From Anaerolineales bacterium (GTDB taxonomy: Bacteria; Chloroflexota; Anaerolineae; Anaerolineales; Villigracilaceae): a DNA stretch of 64,000 nucleotides. Under the pieces are notes generated by a model, which was given only the letters and a program-made list of their open reading frames with translations, was not told where the DNA came from and did not search any database. The stretch covers positions 19,205-83,204 of the forward strand of contig JABARH010000017.1 of assembly GCA_019187665.1 (NCBI GenBank), in the 5' to 3' direction. Shown piece after piece: positions 1 through 7,101 of the stretch. How positions within the stretch are numbered: the stretch's first letter is position 1; every line of letters begins with the position of its first letter. The translations under genes were made by a program, and so were the position numbers.

Positions 1-549
1 ATCGGGGCTAAATTGGGCGAAGCCAACGTGCTCCAAGCGATTGGCGATGTGCAACAATTCCGCGATGATCGTGACGCCGCGCTCGCCAGTTACAACGAAG
101 CCCTGAAACTGTTCAAAGACATCGGGGCTAAATTGGGCGAAGCCAACGTGCGGAAAGCGATTGGCGATGTGCAACAATTCCGCGATGATCGTGACGCCGC
201 GCTCGCCAGTTACAACGAAGCCCTGAAACTGTTCAAAGACATCGGGGCTAAATTGGGCGAAGCCAACGTTTACTACTCACGAGGACGAATGCTTGTAGTT
301 ACAGGTCAGCCAAAGGAAGGATTAGCGGAACTTCAAAACGCGATGGATCTTTTTGATGAAATTGGCGCGATAAGTAGTCAGGCAAATATTTATATGTTCA
401 TCGGTCAGGTTCTGGCTTCGTCGGATCAAAAGGACGAAGCGATTAAGATGGTAAGTCAGGCAGTTGCGCTTGGAGAAAAGATTGACCCGAAACACCCTGT
501 GACAATTTACATGAAAGATTTCCTGCAAAAATTGCGAGAGACTCAATAA
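1..549 (+). CDS. TPR-repeat protein, C-terminal part (5' end outside window)
   Basis: The frame is open from the first base of the window and ends at TAA 547-549, so the gene starts upstream. The first 270 bases are a 120-bp unit (40 residues) repeated almost exactly: 1-120, 121-240, then a partial copy. Each unit encodes a TPR-like helix pair with the phrase ALASYNEALKLFKDIGAKLG. The last 90 residues are two more diverged TPRs (VTGQPKEGLAELQNAMDLF, DQKDEAIKMVSQAV). No catalytic domain is visible. A similar 120-bp TPR periodicity occurs in the STAND ATPase at 8476, so this may be the tail of a related signalling ATPase, but the N-terminus cannot be seen. An intrinsic terminator follows 4 bp after the stop. 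Confidence 0.85.
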   Translation: MGAKLGEANVLQAIGDVQQFRDDRDAALASYNEALKLFKDIGAKLGEANVRKAIGDVQQFRDDRDAALASYNEALKLFKDIGAKLGEANVYYSRGRMLVVTGQPKEGLAELQNAMDLFDEIGAISSQANIYMFIGQVLASSDQKDEAIKMVSQAVALGEKIDPKHPVTIYMKDFLQKLRETQ

Positions 550-553
550 ATCG

Positions 554-592
554 AAGACCTCCGAGTTTTCGCGCAAGCGACTCGGAGGTCTT
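554..592 (+). terminator. Intrinsic terminator after the TPR gene
   Basis: A perfect 13-bp inverted repeat (AAGACCTCCGAGT at 554-566, complement at 580-592) with a 13-nt loop is followed by TTT. It directly follows the TAA of the TPR gene. Confidence 0.9.
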
Positions 593-888
593 TTTCTGCT
601 GGGAATCGCGGGGCTAACCCACAGGGCGCTTCGCAGAGCCGCCTGCTCAGTGCATGGAAGCCCCTTCGGGTCTGTTGAGCGAGTCGGCTTTTAGCCGACT
701 TCCACGTACTCGCGAGCAGCGACCAGCGGAAAGAAAGCGGATAAACGGATGGGCCGCCTCTATCCGCTTATCCGTTAAAAATTCGCTGGCCACCTTTTTG
801 TCCTCGCTTCGCTGCCATTACAGCGCAAGGCAGGCAGGCGTTAGAGAACGTCTGCCTGCGCTCATAGCGGCTGAACGCCAATTACCGA
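593..888. other. Intergenic region with three hairpins
   Basis: No coding signal is supported here. I see an 8-bp perfect hairpin (AGTCGGCT 682-689 with AGCCGACT 693-700), an imperfect inverted repeat (736-750 with 762-776), and a palindromic block at 823-862 whose centre is GCGTTAGAGAACG (838-850). The last is the core of a palindrome family found at several other intergenic sites in this window. Lying just beyond the stop of the minus-strand ABC gene, these hairpins could help end its transcript. Confidence 0.6.
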
Positions 889-2736
889 TCAATCCGCTGT
901 CATTACTTCATTCACCTCCACGACACCCTCCTCATCCACGCCATACTGCACTTCGAGCTGCTGGCGGAACTGTTGCGTGTACAGGTTGTAGTAATGCCCG
1001 CGTTGGCGCAGGAGATCGGCGTGCGTTCCCTGCTCGGCGATCTTTCCATTTTCGATCACCAGGATTCGGTCCGCGCGGCGGATGGTGCTAAGGCGGTGTG
1101 CGATCACGAACGACGTGCGTCCGCGCATCAACGCTTCCATGCCGCGCTGGATTAACGCCTCGGTCAGCGTGTCCACGGAGGAGGTGGCCTCGTCCATGAT
1201 GAAGAGTTCGGGGCGGGCCAGCACGGCGCGCGCGAGACTGATCAACTGTTTCTGCCCGACCGAGAGTTTGTTGCCGCCCTCGCCCACGTTCTGCTCGTAG
1301 CCCTTTTCGAGCGTTACAATAAAATCGTGCGCGCCCGCGATTTGGGCGGCCTCCTCCACATCCGCGTCGGTCGCGTCCAGCCGCCCGTAGCGGATGTTCT
1401 CGCGCACGCTGCCACTGAAGAGGTGCGGAGTCTGCAAGACGATCCCAATGCGGGAATGAATGGATTGCAGTGTGTACTCAGTGTAGTCGCGCCCGTTGAT
1501 TCGGATGACGCCCGCGCGCGGTTCAAAGAAGCGGCACAGCAAATTGACAATGGTGGACTTGCCGCCTCCCGTCGGCCCAACCAGCGCGATCATCTCGCCT
1601 GGGTTCACTGTCAGCGTGAAGTCGCTCAGGACGGGCGCGCGGTCCTCGTAATGGAAGTCCACATGATCGAATTCGATCTGTCCGAGCAGCGTGGGGGCGT
1701 CCAGCGCGTCGCTTCGGTCGCGCACCTCGGACGGGGTGTCGAGCAATTTGAAGACGCGCTCCGCCGAGGCGATGGAGTGTTGCATCTCCGCGTAGACGCG
1801 CGCCAGGTCTTGCACCGGCCAGAGCATGAAGGTCAGGTAGGAGACGAAGGCCTGAATCCCGCCGATGGTCAGCAGCCCCTGCGTGGACTGCACGCCGCCG
1901 TACCAGACGATGGCGCCCAACGCCACCGACGAGATGATCTGCACGGCAGGCAAAAAGAGCGCGGAGAGCCAGGCCGCGCGATACGAAGCGCGATACATGG
2001 CGCCGGTCAGGTCCTGAAATTCGGTCAGGTTCTGGTCTTCGCGTCCGAGCGCCTTGACCACACGCACGCCCTGAATGTTCTCGTTGTACGCGCCGGTGAT
2101 CTTCGAGTTGGCGCGGCGGCTGGCGCGAAACTCCACCAGGATCTTTTTACGGAATTGAACCGCGATCACAACCAGGATCGGGACAATGAGCAGCACCATC
2201 AGTCCCAGGCGCCAGTTGATCAGCATCATAAAAATGGCCGAGGTGGTGATGTTGACTGCCGCCCAGGTGGAGTCGAGCGCGCCCCATGTGACCAGTTCGG
2301 AGATGCGCCCCGAGTCCGAGGTGACGCGCGCCATCAGGCGTCCGACCGACATTTGCGAATAGTACGAGAGCGAGAGGGATTGCAGGTGGTTGAACATCCT
2401 TTTGCGCAGGTCGTAGTGGATGCGCTCGCCCAGCACGCCCGCCAGGTAGATGCAGGTGAAGACCATCCCCGACTGCACGAGGATGAACGCCCCATAGAGC
2501 GTCGCCAGGCGCGTCACTTCGGCGCGGTCGCGCAGGTTGATGCCCGCATCCACGATGCCTTTGTTCAGAAACGTAAAATACGCGTCCAGCGCGGAGACGA
2601 GCAGGATGGTGAAGATGAATCCCAGCGCCCAATGCCAGTACGGCGCGACGAGGGATAGAATGCGCCTGAAGACGGGCGCAGTGAGTTGGCTTGTGTACTC
2701 TTCTTCTTCGAGTTCGATGGTTTCTTGATCAGACAT
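889..2736 (-). CDS. ABC exporter half-transporter (canonical Walker B subunit)
   Basis: A 615-residue type IV ABC exporter. The N-terminal ~330 residues hold six membrane helices; the C-terminal nucleotide-binding domain has Walker A GPTGGGKST (~res 388), signature LSVGQKQL (~494), Walker B LFIMDEATSS with the catalytic Glu (~511) and the H-loop IAHRLST (~546). The signature is LSVGQ rather than LSGGQ. Its partner at 3123 is exactly the same length but has Asp in place of the catalytic Glu, the arrangement of heterodimeric exporters such as BmrCD, LmrCD and TM287/288. ATG at 2736 is preceded by GGAGAA. It lies downstream of the partner gene on the same strand, separated by a decayed small gene. 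The substrate (drug, lipid or peptide) cannot be told from sequence. Confidence 0.92.
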   Translation of the reverse strand: MSDQETIELEEEEYTSQLTAPVFRRILSLVAPYWHWALGFIFTILLVSALDAYFTFLNKGIVDAGINLRDRAEVTRLATLYGAFILVQSGMVFTCIYLAGVLGERIHYDLRKRMFNHLQSLSLSYYSQMSVGRLMARVTSDSGRISELVTWGALDSTWAAVNITTSAIFMMLINWRLGLMVLLIVPILVVIAVQFRKKILVEFRASRRANSKITGAYNENIQGVRVVKALGREDQNLTEFQDLTGAMYRASYRAAWLSALFLPAVQIISSVALGAIVWYGGVQSTQGLLTIGGIQAFVSYLTFMLWPVQDLARVYAEMQHSIASAERVFKLLDTPSEVRDRSDALDAPTLLGQIEFDHVDFHYEDRAPVLSDFTLTVNPGEMIALVGPTGGGKSTIVNLLCRFFEPRAGVIRINGRDYTEYTLQSIHSRIGIVLQTPHLFSGSVRENIRYGRLDATDADVEEAAQIAGAHDFIVTLEKGYEQNVGEGGNKLSVGQKQLISLARAVLARPELFIMDEATSSVDTLTEALIQRGMEALMRGRTSFVIAHRLSTIRRADRILVIENGKIAEQGTHADLLRQRGHYYNLYTQQFRQQLEVQYGVDEEGVVEVNEVMTAD

Positions 2737-2816
2737 GGTAGTTCTCCAATAAAGATGAGAGATGAAAGATGAAGCCGCGTGGCGATTCGTCTTTCGTCTT
2801 TTCGCTCCCGTCTTTT

Positions 2817-3119
2817 TTAACCGTCTCTTCGCTTCTTGATCTTCGTTACGATGGTTACGAAAATCGCGATGAGTTCATTCGTTTCCTTGATCAGCGATTC
2901 CAGAATCCTGGCAGGGACAAATCCGCCCTACACGAGCAGGCCGAGCCAGTAGTCGGTCTCGTCCAATTCCTGCAAGACGCCTTCGAATTTGTTGATCACA
3001 TCCGCGTCGGATTTTGCCCGATGGCCTTCACGGTATTGCGCCCCGACAGACGTGCCTGAACGCAACACCTGTTTTCCGATTTGAATTTGAAATCGCCTAT
3101 TTTGCAGGCGGCCATTCAT
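2817..3119 (-). pseudogene. Four-helix-bundle (23S rRNA intervening-sequence-type) protein, decayed
   Basis: Residues GKQVLRSGTSVGAQYREGHR, AKSDADVINKFEGVLQELDE and TDYWLGLLV match the four-helix-bundle/S23 family closely. The frame is stopped by TAG at 2928-2930 (codon 64) but continues in the same frame with the expected last helix (ILESLIKETNELIAIFV) to TAA at 2817-2819. About 20 N-terminal residues usual for the family are also missing: in this frame the stop codon of the upstream ABC gene lies only two codons before the ATG. I therefore call it a pseudogene sandwiched between the two exporter genes. Amber readthrough is possible but nothing supports it. Confidence 0.8.
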
Positions 3120-3122
3120 CTC

Positions 3123-4970
3123 TCATCTTTCGATTTCAGACTTCATAATCTCACGTTCCAGCTCCTCATCAATCCTCGTCTGAATGTCATAGATGCGGCG
3201 GTACATTCCAGCGGGATCCGCGAGCAGTTCTGCGTGCGTTCCGCTTTGGACGACCGCGCCCTTGTCCAGCGCCAGGATCAGGTCCGCGATCATCACAGAT
3301 TGGATGCGGTGCGCGATGATGAACGTAGTGCGGTCCTTCATCAGCGAGTTGAGCGCCGCGCGGATCTCTGCTTCTGTTTCGGGGTCCACGGAGGAGGTCG
3401 AGTCGTCGAAGATCAGGATGCGCGGGTTCTTCAGCAGGGTGCGGGCGATGGTCACGCGCTGTTTCTGCCCGCCCGAAAGCGTCACGCCTTTTTCGCCGAC
3501 CAGCGTGTTGTAGCCGTCGGGGAAGGTCAGAATCACATGATGGATGGCGGCGGCTTTGGCGGCGCGCTCGATCTCGTCCTGCGGAACTTCGCGGCCGACG
3601 CCGTAGGTGATATTCTCGCGGATCGTGCGGCTGAACAGGAACGGCTCCTGCTCCACGATGCCGATCTGCCGGCGCAAGTATTCGCGCGGGTACTCTTTCA
3701 ACTCCGCGCCGTCGAGCAGGATGCGCCCGCCCGTGTATTCGTGGAAGCGCGGCAGAAGGTTCACCAGCGAGGTCTTGCCCGAACCTGTCGAGCCGAGCAG
3801 CGCCACTGCCTGCCCAGGCTTCACGTGGAACGAGACATTCTTCAGCACGTCATGCTTGCCGTCCGAATACATGAACGAAACGTTATCGAAGACCAGGTCG
3901 CCGCGCGCGGGACTTTTTTGCTGGACGCGGCCATCGAAGAGCGGTTCGCGGTCCTGCTTGACGATGTCCATCAGGCGCGAGTACGAGACCAGCCCCGACG
4001 AAGCCTGCACGATGACGCGTCCCAGGTTGCGGATCGGCCACAACAACTGCGTGATGAGTCCCGCGTAGGCCACGTAGGTCCCGACGGTGATCACGCCGCC
4101 GATCGCCAGGTTTGCGCCATAGACGAACCCCGCCAGCATTTGGAATCCCAGCACAATATCGGAGAGCGGCCAGAACATGGAGTGCATGATCAACAGCCGG
4201 CGGCCGCGCTGATATTTTTCGTGGTTGTCCTTCTCGAACTTATCCATCTCGTAATCCTGCCGCGCGAAGGCCTTGACCACACGTACGCCCGTCAGGTTTT
4301 CCTGCAAAGTTGTCGAGAGAATGGCTTCCTGCTCCTGATATTTCTCATAGCGCTTGGTCACCATTTTGAAGAACCACAACGACACGATCAACACAACGGG
4401 GATCGTCACAATGGAGACCCACGCCAGCGGCGCGTAGAGTTGCAGCAGCGCGGCAAAATTGACGATGAACACCAGCAGGATGCGTCCCACGCCGATGGCC
4501 TGTTCCGAGAAGAAGCGGCGCACCGAGTCCACGTCCGAGGTGACGCGCTCGATCAGGTCGCCCGTCGGCGTCTGGCTGTGATAGGAGAAGCTCAGGCGTT
4601 GGATGTGATCGAAGAGGTAGTCGCGCAGGCGGCGCGTGATTCCCTCGGCGGTGTAGGCCGCGAGGCGGCCTGAGAGATACGAGAACAATCCCTCGAAGCA
4701 GGCCAGCCCGACGAAGCCGAGCGCGATGACCGCCAGGGTCAAATTGAGCGTGGAAAACGCGAAGGTCTGCGCGCCCAGCACAACATCCGCGAAGTAGCGC
4801 AGGAGGAGAAACATGGCGGTGCGCGAAATGGCCGAGACCGCCAGCGCGAGCGTCGCGCCCGCGTAGGAGAGGCGGTAGTCGGTCATCATCCGCCACATGC
4901 CCGCGAGTCGATTCTGCGCGATGGATTGGCGGAAATCATAGGGTTTGTAAGCCGAGAAGTTTGCGGTCAT
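3123..4970 (-). CDS. ABC exporter half-transporter (degenerate Walker B subunit)
   Basis: A 615-residue ABC exporter half with a six-helix membrane domain and a C-terminal ATPase: Walker A GSTGSGKTS (~res 396), signature LSGGQKQRV (~497), Walker B ILIFDDSTSSVD (~519) and H-loop IIAHRIQS (~553). The residue after the Walker B Asp is Asp rather than Glu, marking the degenerate ATP site of a heterodimer; its canonical partner is the gene at 889-2736. I chose ATG 4970 (MTANFSAYKPYDF) because GGAGAAA lies just upstream; the frame stays open to 5129, but that stretch runs through the upstream terminator hairpin. Expression is probably controlled by the leader ORF/terminator at 5026-5240. Confidence 0.92.
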   Translation of the reverse strand: MTANFSAYKPYDFRQSIAQNRLAGMWRMMTDYRLSYAGATLALAVSAISRTAMFLLLRYFADVVLGAQTFAFSTLNLTLAVIALGFVGLACFEGLFSYLSGRLAAYTAEGITRRLRDYLFDHIQRLSFSYHSQTPTGDLIERVTSDVDSVRRFFSEQAIGVGRILLVFIVNFAALLQLYAPLAWVSIVTIPVVLIVSLWFFKMVTKRYEKYQEQEAILSTTLQENLTGVRVVKAFARQDYEMDKFEKDNHEKYQRGRRLLIMHSMFWPLSDIVLGFQMLAGFVYGANLAIGGVITVGTYVAYAGLITQLLWPIRNLGRVIVQASSGLVSYSRLMDIVKQDREPLFDGRVQQKSPARGDLVFDNVSFMYSDGKHDVLKNVSFHVKPGQAVALLGSTGSGKTSLVNLLPRFHEYTGGRILLDGAELKEYPREYLRRQIGIVEQEPFLFSRTIRENITYGVGREVPQDEIERAAKAAAIHHVILTFPDGYNTLVGEKGVTLSGGQKQRVTIARTLLKNPRILIFDDSTSSVDPETEAEIRAALNSLMKDRTTFIIAHRIQSVMIADLILALDKGAVVQSGTHAELLADPAGMYRRIYDIQTRIDEELEREIMKSEIER

Positions 4971-5025
4971 GTTCGTTCTTTCTCCTCTTCCAGTATCGAG
5001 AACAGGGAGAGGGCGGGCGGGAGGA

Positions 5026-5059
5026 AATAAAAAAGCCACGATGCGAGCGCACCGTGGCT
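5026..5059 (-). terminator. Intrinsic terminator / putative attenuator before the ABC exporter
   Basis: Read on the minus strand, AGCCACGGTGC (5059-5049), tetraloop GCTC and GCATCGTGGCT (5044-5034) form an 11-bp stem with one G-U pair, followed by TTTTTTATTT. It lies between a 28-codon ORF and the exporter start at 4970, with no longer gene upstream for it to serve. Leader bases AGCGCGCC (plus 5099-5106) can pair with GGTGCGCT (plus 5046-5053) using one G-U pair, which would destroy the terminator's 5' arm. That is the layout of a transcription attenuator. Confidence 0.75.
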
Positions 5060-5082
5060 TGAGGGAGCAAGACAGGGATGAC

Positions 5083-5169
5083 CTAGATTCGGTCAACGGG
5101 CGCGCTACGAGAAGGGATGGTATCGCCATCGGCGGCGGGAACAGTACGGAAGAACTTTGTGATGCTCAT
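5083..5169 (-). CDS. 28-residue leader peptide of the ABC exporter operon
   Basis: ATG 5169 is preceded by a strong AAAGGAG (plus 5179-5185, 9-nt spacing) and a promoter (5211-5240). The peptide begins MSITKFFRTV, ends SAPVDRI and stops with TAG at 5083-5085, 24 bp before the terminator stem. I recognise no family. Its last codons overlap the predicted antiterminator strand (5099-5106), so a ribosome translating to the end would mask it and allow termination. By analogy with the BmrB leader of Bacillus bmrCD, I infer a regulatory rather than a functional peptide. Confidence 0.6.
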   Translation of the reverse strand: MSITKFFRTVPAADGDTIPSRSAPVDRI

Positions 5170-5210
5170 GTAGCGCGACTCCTTTCTTTGGGATTTTTCG
5201 TGCGGGCGAG

Positions 5211-5240
5211 AGTTTATCATGGGAGGGGAGGAGGTGTCAA
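5211..5240 (-). promoter_or_regulatory. Sigma70-type promoter for the exporter leader
   Basis: On the minus strand TTGACA (plus 5235-5240), an 18-bp spacer and TAAACT (plus 5211-5216). The expected start near 5204 leaves about 35 nt before the leader ATG. It is back-to-back with the aminotransferase gene starting at 5285. Confidence 0.65.
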
Positions 5241-5272
5241 GAATTTCTTTTCGGCATACGCCAGATTTTGTG

Positions 5273-5278
5273 TATACT
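5273..5278 (+). promoter_or_regulatory. -10 box giving a leaderless aminotransferase transcript
   Basis: TATACT lies exactly 6 nt before ATG 5285 (spacer CGCCGC), so transcription would begin at or within a base or two of the start codon. No convincing -35 or Shine-Dalgarno is present. The same spacing recurs at 30691, 52235 and 58242. Confidence 0.5.
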
Positions 5279-5284
5279 CGCCGC

Positions 5285-6406
5285 ATGCTTGCATTTCGAC
5301 TGGCCGCCCAAAGATTAATTCCCGTCGAAACCGACGCGGTGACTCCCGACGAGCTGACGCGCCGCCTGCCGCGCGGTCTCTATTCGACTTTTATCACTCA
5401 TCACGGCGGGACGCGTGTGCTGGGATTATCCGCGCATCTGGAGCGGCTCAACCTGCCTTCAGCCGCCTCGCGCGCGGACCTGAGGCGGGCGCTGGCCTCG
5501 CTGGCCGAATCCAACGCCCCGCGCGAATCGCGCCTGCGCGTCCTGCGGGCAGAATCGGATGGAACCGTGTTTGTGATCGTTCAACCGTTCACGCCGTTGC
5601 CCAAAGAAATTTACGAACAAGGCGTGAAGGTCATCACGGCAGAATTAATTCGTCACGATCCGCGCGTGAAGGACACCTCCTTTATCTCGGAGAGTCAGTC
5701 TGCGCGGGCGAGGGTTGGCGCTGAAATATTTGAAGTATTGCTGACGAAGGATGGGAAAATTTACGAGGGGATGACCTCGAATTTCTACGCGCTATTGAAA
5801 GATTCAGTTCCCGCCGTGCCACAAACTTCAGTTTGTGCGGATGCACTACAAACTTCAGTTTGTGCGGACGCACTACAAACTTCAGTTTGTGCGGATGCAC
5901 TACAAACTTCAGTTTTTGCGGATGCACTACAAACTTCAGTTTGCGATTCTGCTTGTGATTCTGCGGCAGGGGGGCAAACTGAAGTTAGTGATTTTGCGAG
6001 GGGGCAGACTGAAGTTTGCGATTCTGCGGCAGGGGGGCAAACTGAAGTTAGTGATTTTGCGAGGGGGCAGACTGAAGTTTGTGATTCTGCGGCAGGGGGG
6101 CAAACTGAAGTTTGCCGTACGCTGGTTACCGCGCGGACGGGGATTCTCCTCGGCGTGACGCGGCGCGTGGCGCTCCGCCTTGCGAGAGGGGAGGGGATGC
6201 GTATCGAATATCGTCCGCCGCGCGTGGACGAAAAATTCGCGGAAGCGTTTCTCACGTCCAGTTCGCGCGGGATTGTGCCGATTGTTCAAATTGATGACAG
6301 AACAGTGGGGCAGGGGAGGGTGGGAAAATGGACAGAAAGGTTATTGCGCGCTTACGATGAGTATGTTATCAATCACGCTGAAAAGATTGAGCCGAACGCA
6401 TTGTAA
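5285..6406 (+). CDS. Class IV PLP aminotransferase (BCAT / aminodeoxychorismate lyase fold) with in-frame repeat insert
   Basis: Fold-type IV PLP enzyme of 373 residues. DPRVKDTSF carries the expected Schiff-base Lys and YEGMTSNFYALL the EGxTSN cofactor loop; the C-terminal GILLGVTRRVALRLA and TSSSRGIVPIVQID also fit the family. Between the EGxTSN loop and GILLGVTRR sits about 97 extra residues made of QTSVCADAL and GGQTEVSDFAR repeats, encoded by an array of short palindromes (5821-6117). The frame is preserved, and without the insert the length would be typical (~275). The reaction could be branched-chain or D-amino acid transamination or aminodeoxychorismate cleavage; the sequence does not decide. 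Start ATG 5285 was chosen because a -10 box lies 6 nt upstream. Confidence 0.85.
   Translation: MLAFRLAAQRLIPVETDAVTPDELTRRLPRGLYSTFITHHGGTRVLGLSAHLERLNLPSAASRADLRRALASLAESNAPRESRLRVLRAESDGTVFVIVQPFTPLPKEIYEQGVKVITAELIRHDPRVKDTSFISESQSARARVGAEIFEVLLTKDGKIYEGMTSNFYALLKDSVPAVPQTSVCADALQTSVCADALQTSVCADALQTSVFADALQTSVCDSACDSAAGGQTEVSDFARGQTEVCDSAAGGQTEVSDFARGQTEVCDSAAGGQTEVCRTLVTARTGILLGVTRRVALRLARGEGMRIEYRPPRVDEKFAEAFLTSSSRGIVPIVQIDDRTVGQGRVGKWTERLLRAYDEYVINHAEKIEPNAL
5821..6117 (+). repeat. Array of CAAACTTCAGTTTG / CAAACTGAAGTTTG palindromes inside a coding gene
   Basis: The first block has four 27-bp units (9 codons) built on CAAACTTCAGTTTG plus a partial fifth. The second has 63-bp units (21 codons) built on the reverse complement, CAAACTGAAGTTTG and close variants, repeated twice plus a partial. 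All unit lengths are multiples of three, so the aminotransferase frame survives, and the two blocks are inverted relative to each other. Confidence 0.9.
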
Positions 6407-6425
6407 GATCAGTAAGGAGAATCCC

Positions 6426-7055
6426 ATGAAGAAACCTGCCCTGTACGCATTCGTTTTGTTCACGCTCGCCCTGCTTCTTCAATCGTGTTTTCGCCCGAGA
6501 GTGGCGGAGGAGCAGGAGGAGGCGCTCGAAGTTTCCAGCACATTGCAGGCGACGTACGCGCTGGACGCGCTCGATGCCTGCGTGAGCGGCTTGTGGAAGA
6601 TGGACGTGTATGCCTTGGAGACCAAGTTCCAGGACTTGAACATCAACCCGAATATGACCGTGGTCGCGCCGAGCGAGTTGACCATCGTGTTTCGTGACGA
6701 TAACACGTTCGCGCTGTTCGGATCGGTGACCATGCGCTTCGATCTCCCCAGCGGCGATTACTTCGAACTGGACGGCGTACATTCCGCGTCGGGCGGGTAT
6801 CAGGCGGACGGCAGGACGATCACTTTTGTCGGCATCTTGCATGACGTGCAATATGGGACGATGCGCGCCTACATTGACGGCGAATTACAGGAAGGGTTAT
6901 TTTCTGAAGAAGACGCGCCGCCCGTCGCGGCTCCAGTGGTGGGATTCCCGACCACCGCGAGTTACGATTGCAGTGAGGCGCATCTCAATCTGTATTACAC
7001 GATGCTTTCCGCCGATGTGACCGAAGCATGGGCGCGGGCGGCGGGAAGCCCTTGA
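6426..7055 (+). CDS. Lipoprotein of unknown function
   Basis: A 209-residue protein beginning MKKPALYAFVLFTLALLLQS then Cys, a signal peptide with a lipobox-like LLQSC, so probably lipid-anchored outside the cell after processing by Lgt and LspA (both encoded in this window). AAGGAGA at 6414-6420 supports ATG 6426. The mature part (VVAPSELTIVFRDDNTFALFG, FDLPSGDYFELDGVHS) looks beta-rich and small-domain like, but I do not recognise a family. It follows the aminotransferase by 19 bp and could share its transcript. A hairpin separates it from the convergent recombinase gene. Confidence 0.75.
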   Translation: MKKPALYAFVLFTLALLLQSCFRPRVAEEQEEALEVSSTLQATYALDALDACVSGLWKMDVYALETKFQDLNINPNMTVVAPSELTIVFRDDNTFALFGSVTMRFDLPSGDYFELDGVHSASGGYQADGRTITFVGILHDVQYGTMRAYIDGELQEGLFSEEDAPPVAAPVVGFPTTASYDCSEAHLNLYYTMLSADVTEAWARAAGSP

Positions 7056-7060
7056 AATTC

Positions 7061-7099
7061 AAACGCCCCGAAAGCGCGGCCGAAGCCTTCGGGACGTTT
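7061..7099. terminator. Hairpin between convergent genes
   Basis: AAACGCCCCGAA (7061-7072) pairs with TTCGGGACGTTT (7088-7099) apart from one mismatch. There is only a short T-run on each side, so it is probably a weak bidirectional terminator. Confidence 0.55.
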
Positions 7100-7101
7100 G
7101 G

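Noticed and set aside
1327..2658. Long plus-strand open frame opposite the ABC exporter gene
   Set aside because: It lies entirely antisense to a gene with every ABC motif; its translation is Arg/His/Asp-rich with no domain. GC-rich third positions keep the frame open.
3081..4673. 530-codon plus-strand frame opposite the second ABC gene
   Set aside because: Same reason: shadow of a clear ABC exporter gene, low-complexity composition, no ribosome site.
4971..5129. N-terminal extension of the degenerate ABC subunit
   Set aside because: It would translate through the terminator hairpin, and GGAGAAA sits just before ATG 4970.
5821..6117. CRISPR-like short palindromic repeats
   Set aside because: Units are contiguous, coding and lack variable spacers; no cas gene nearby.
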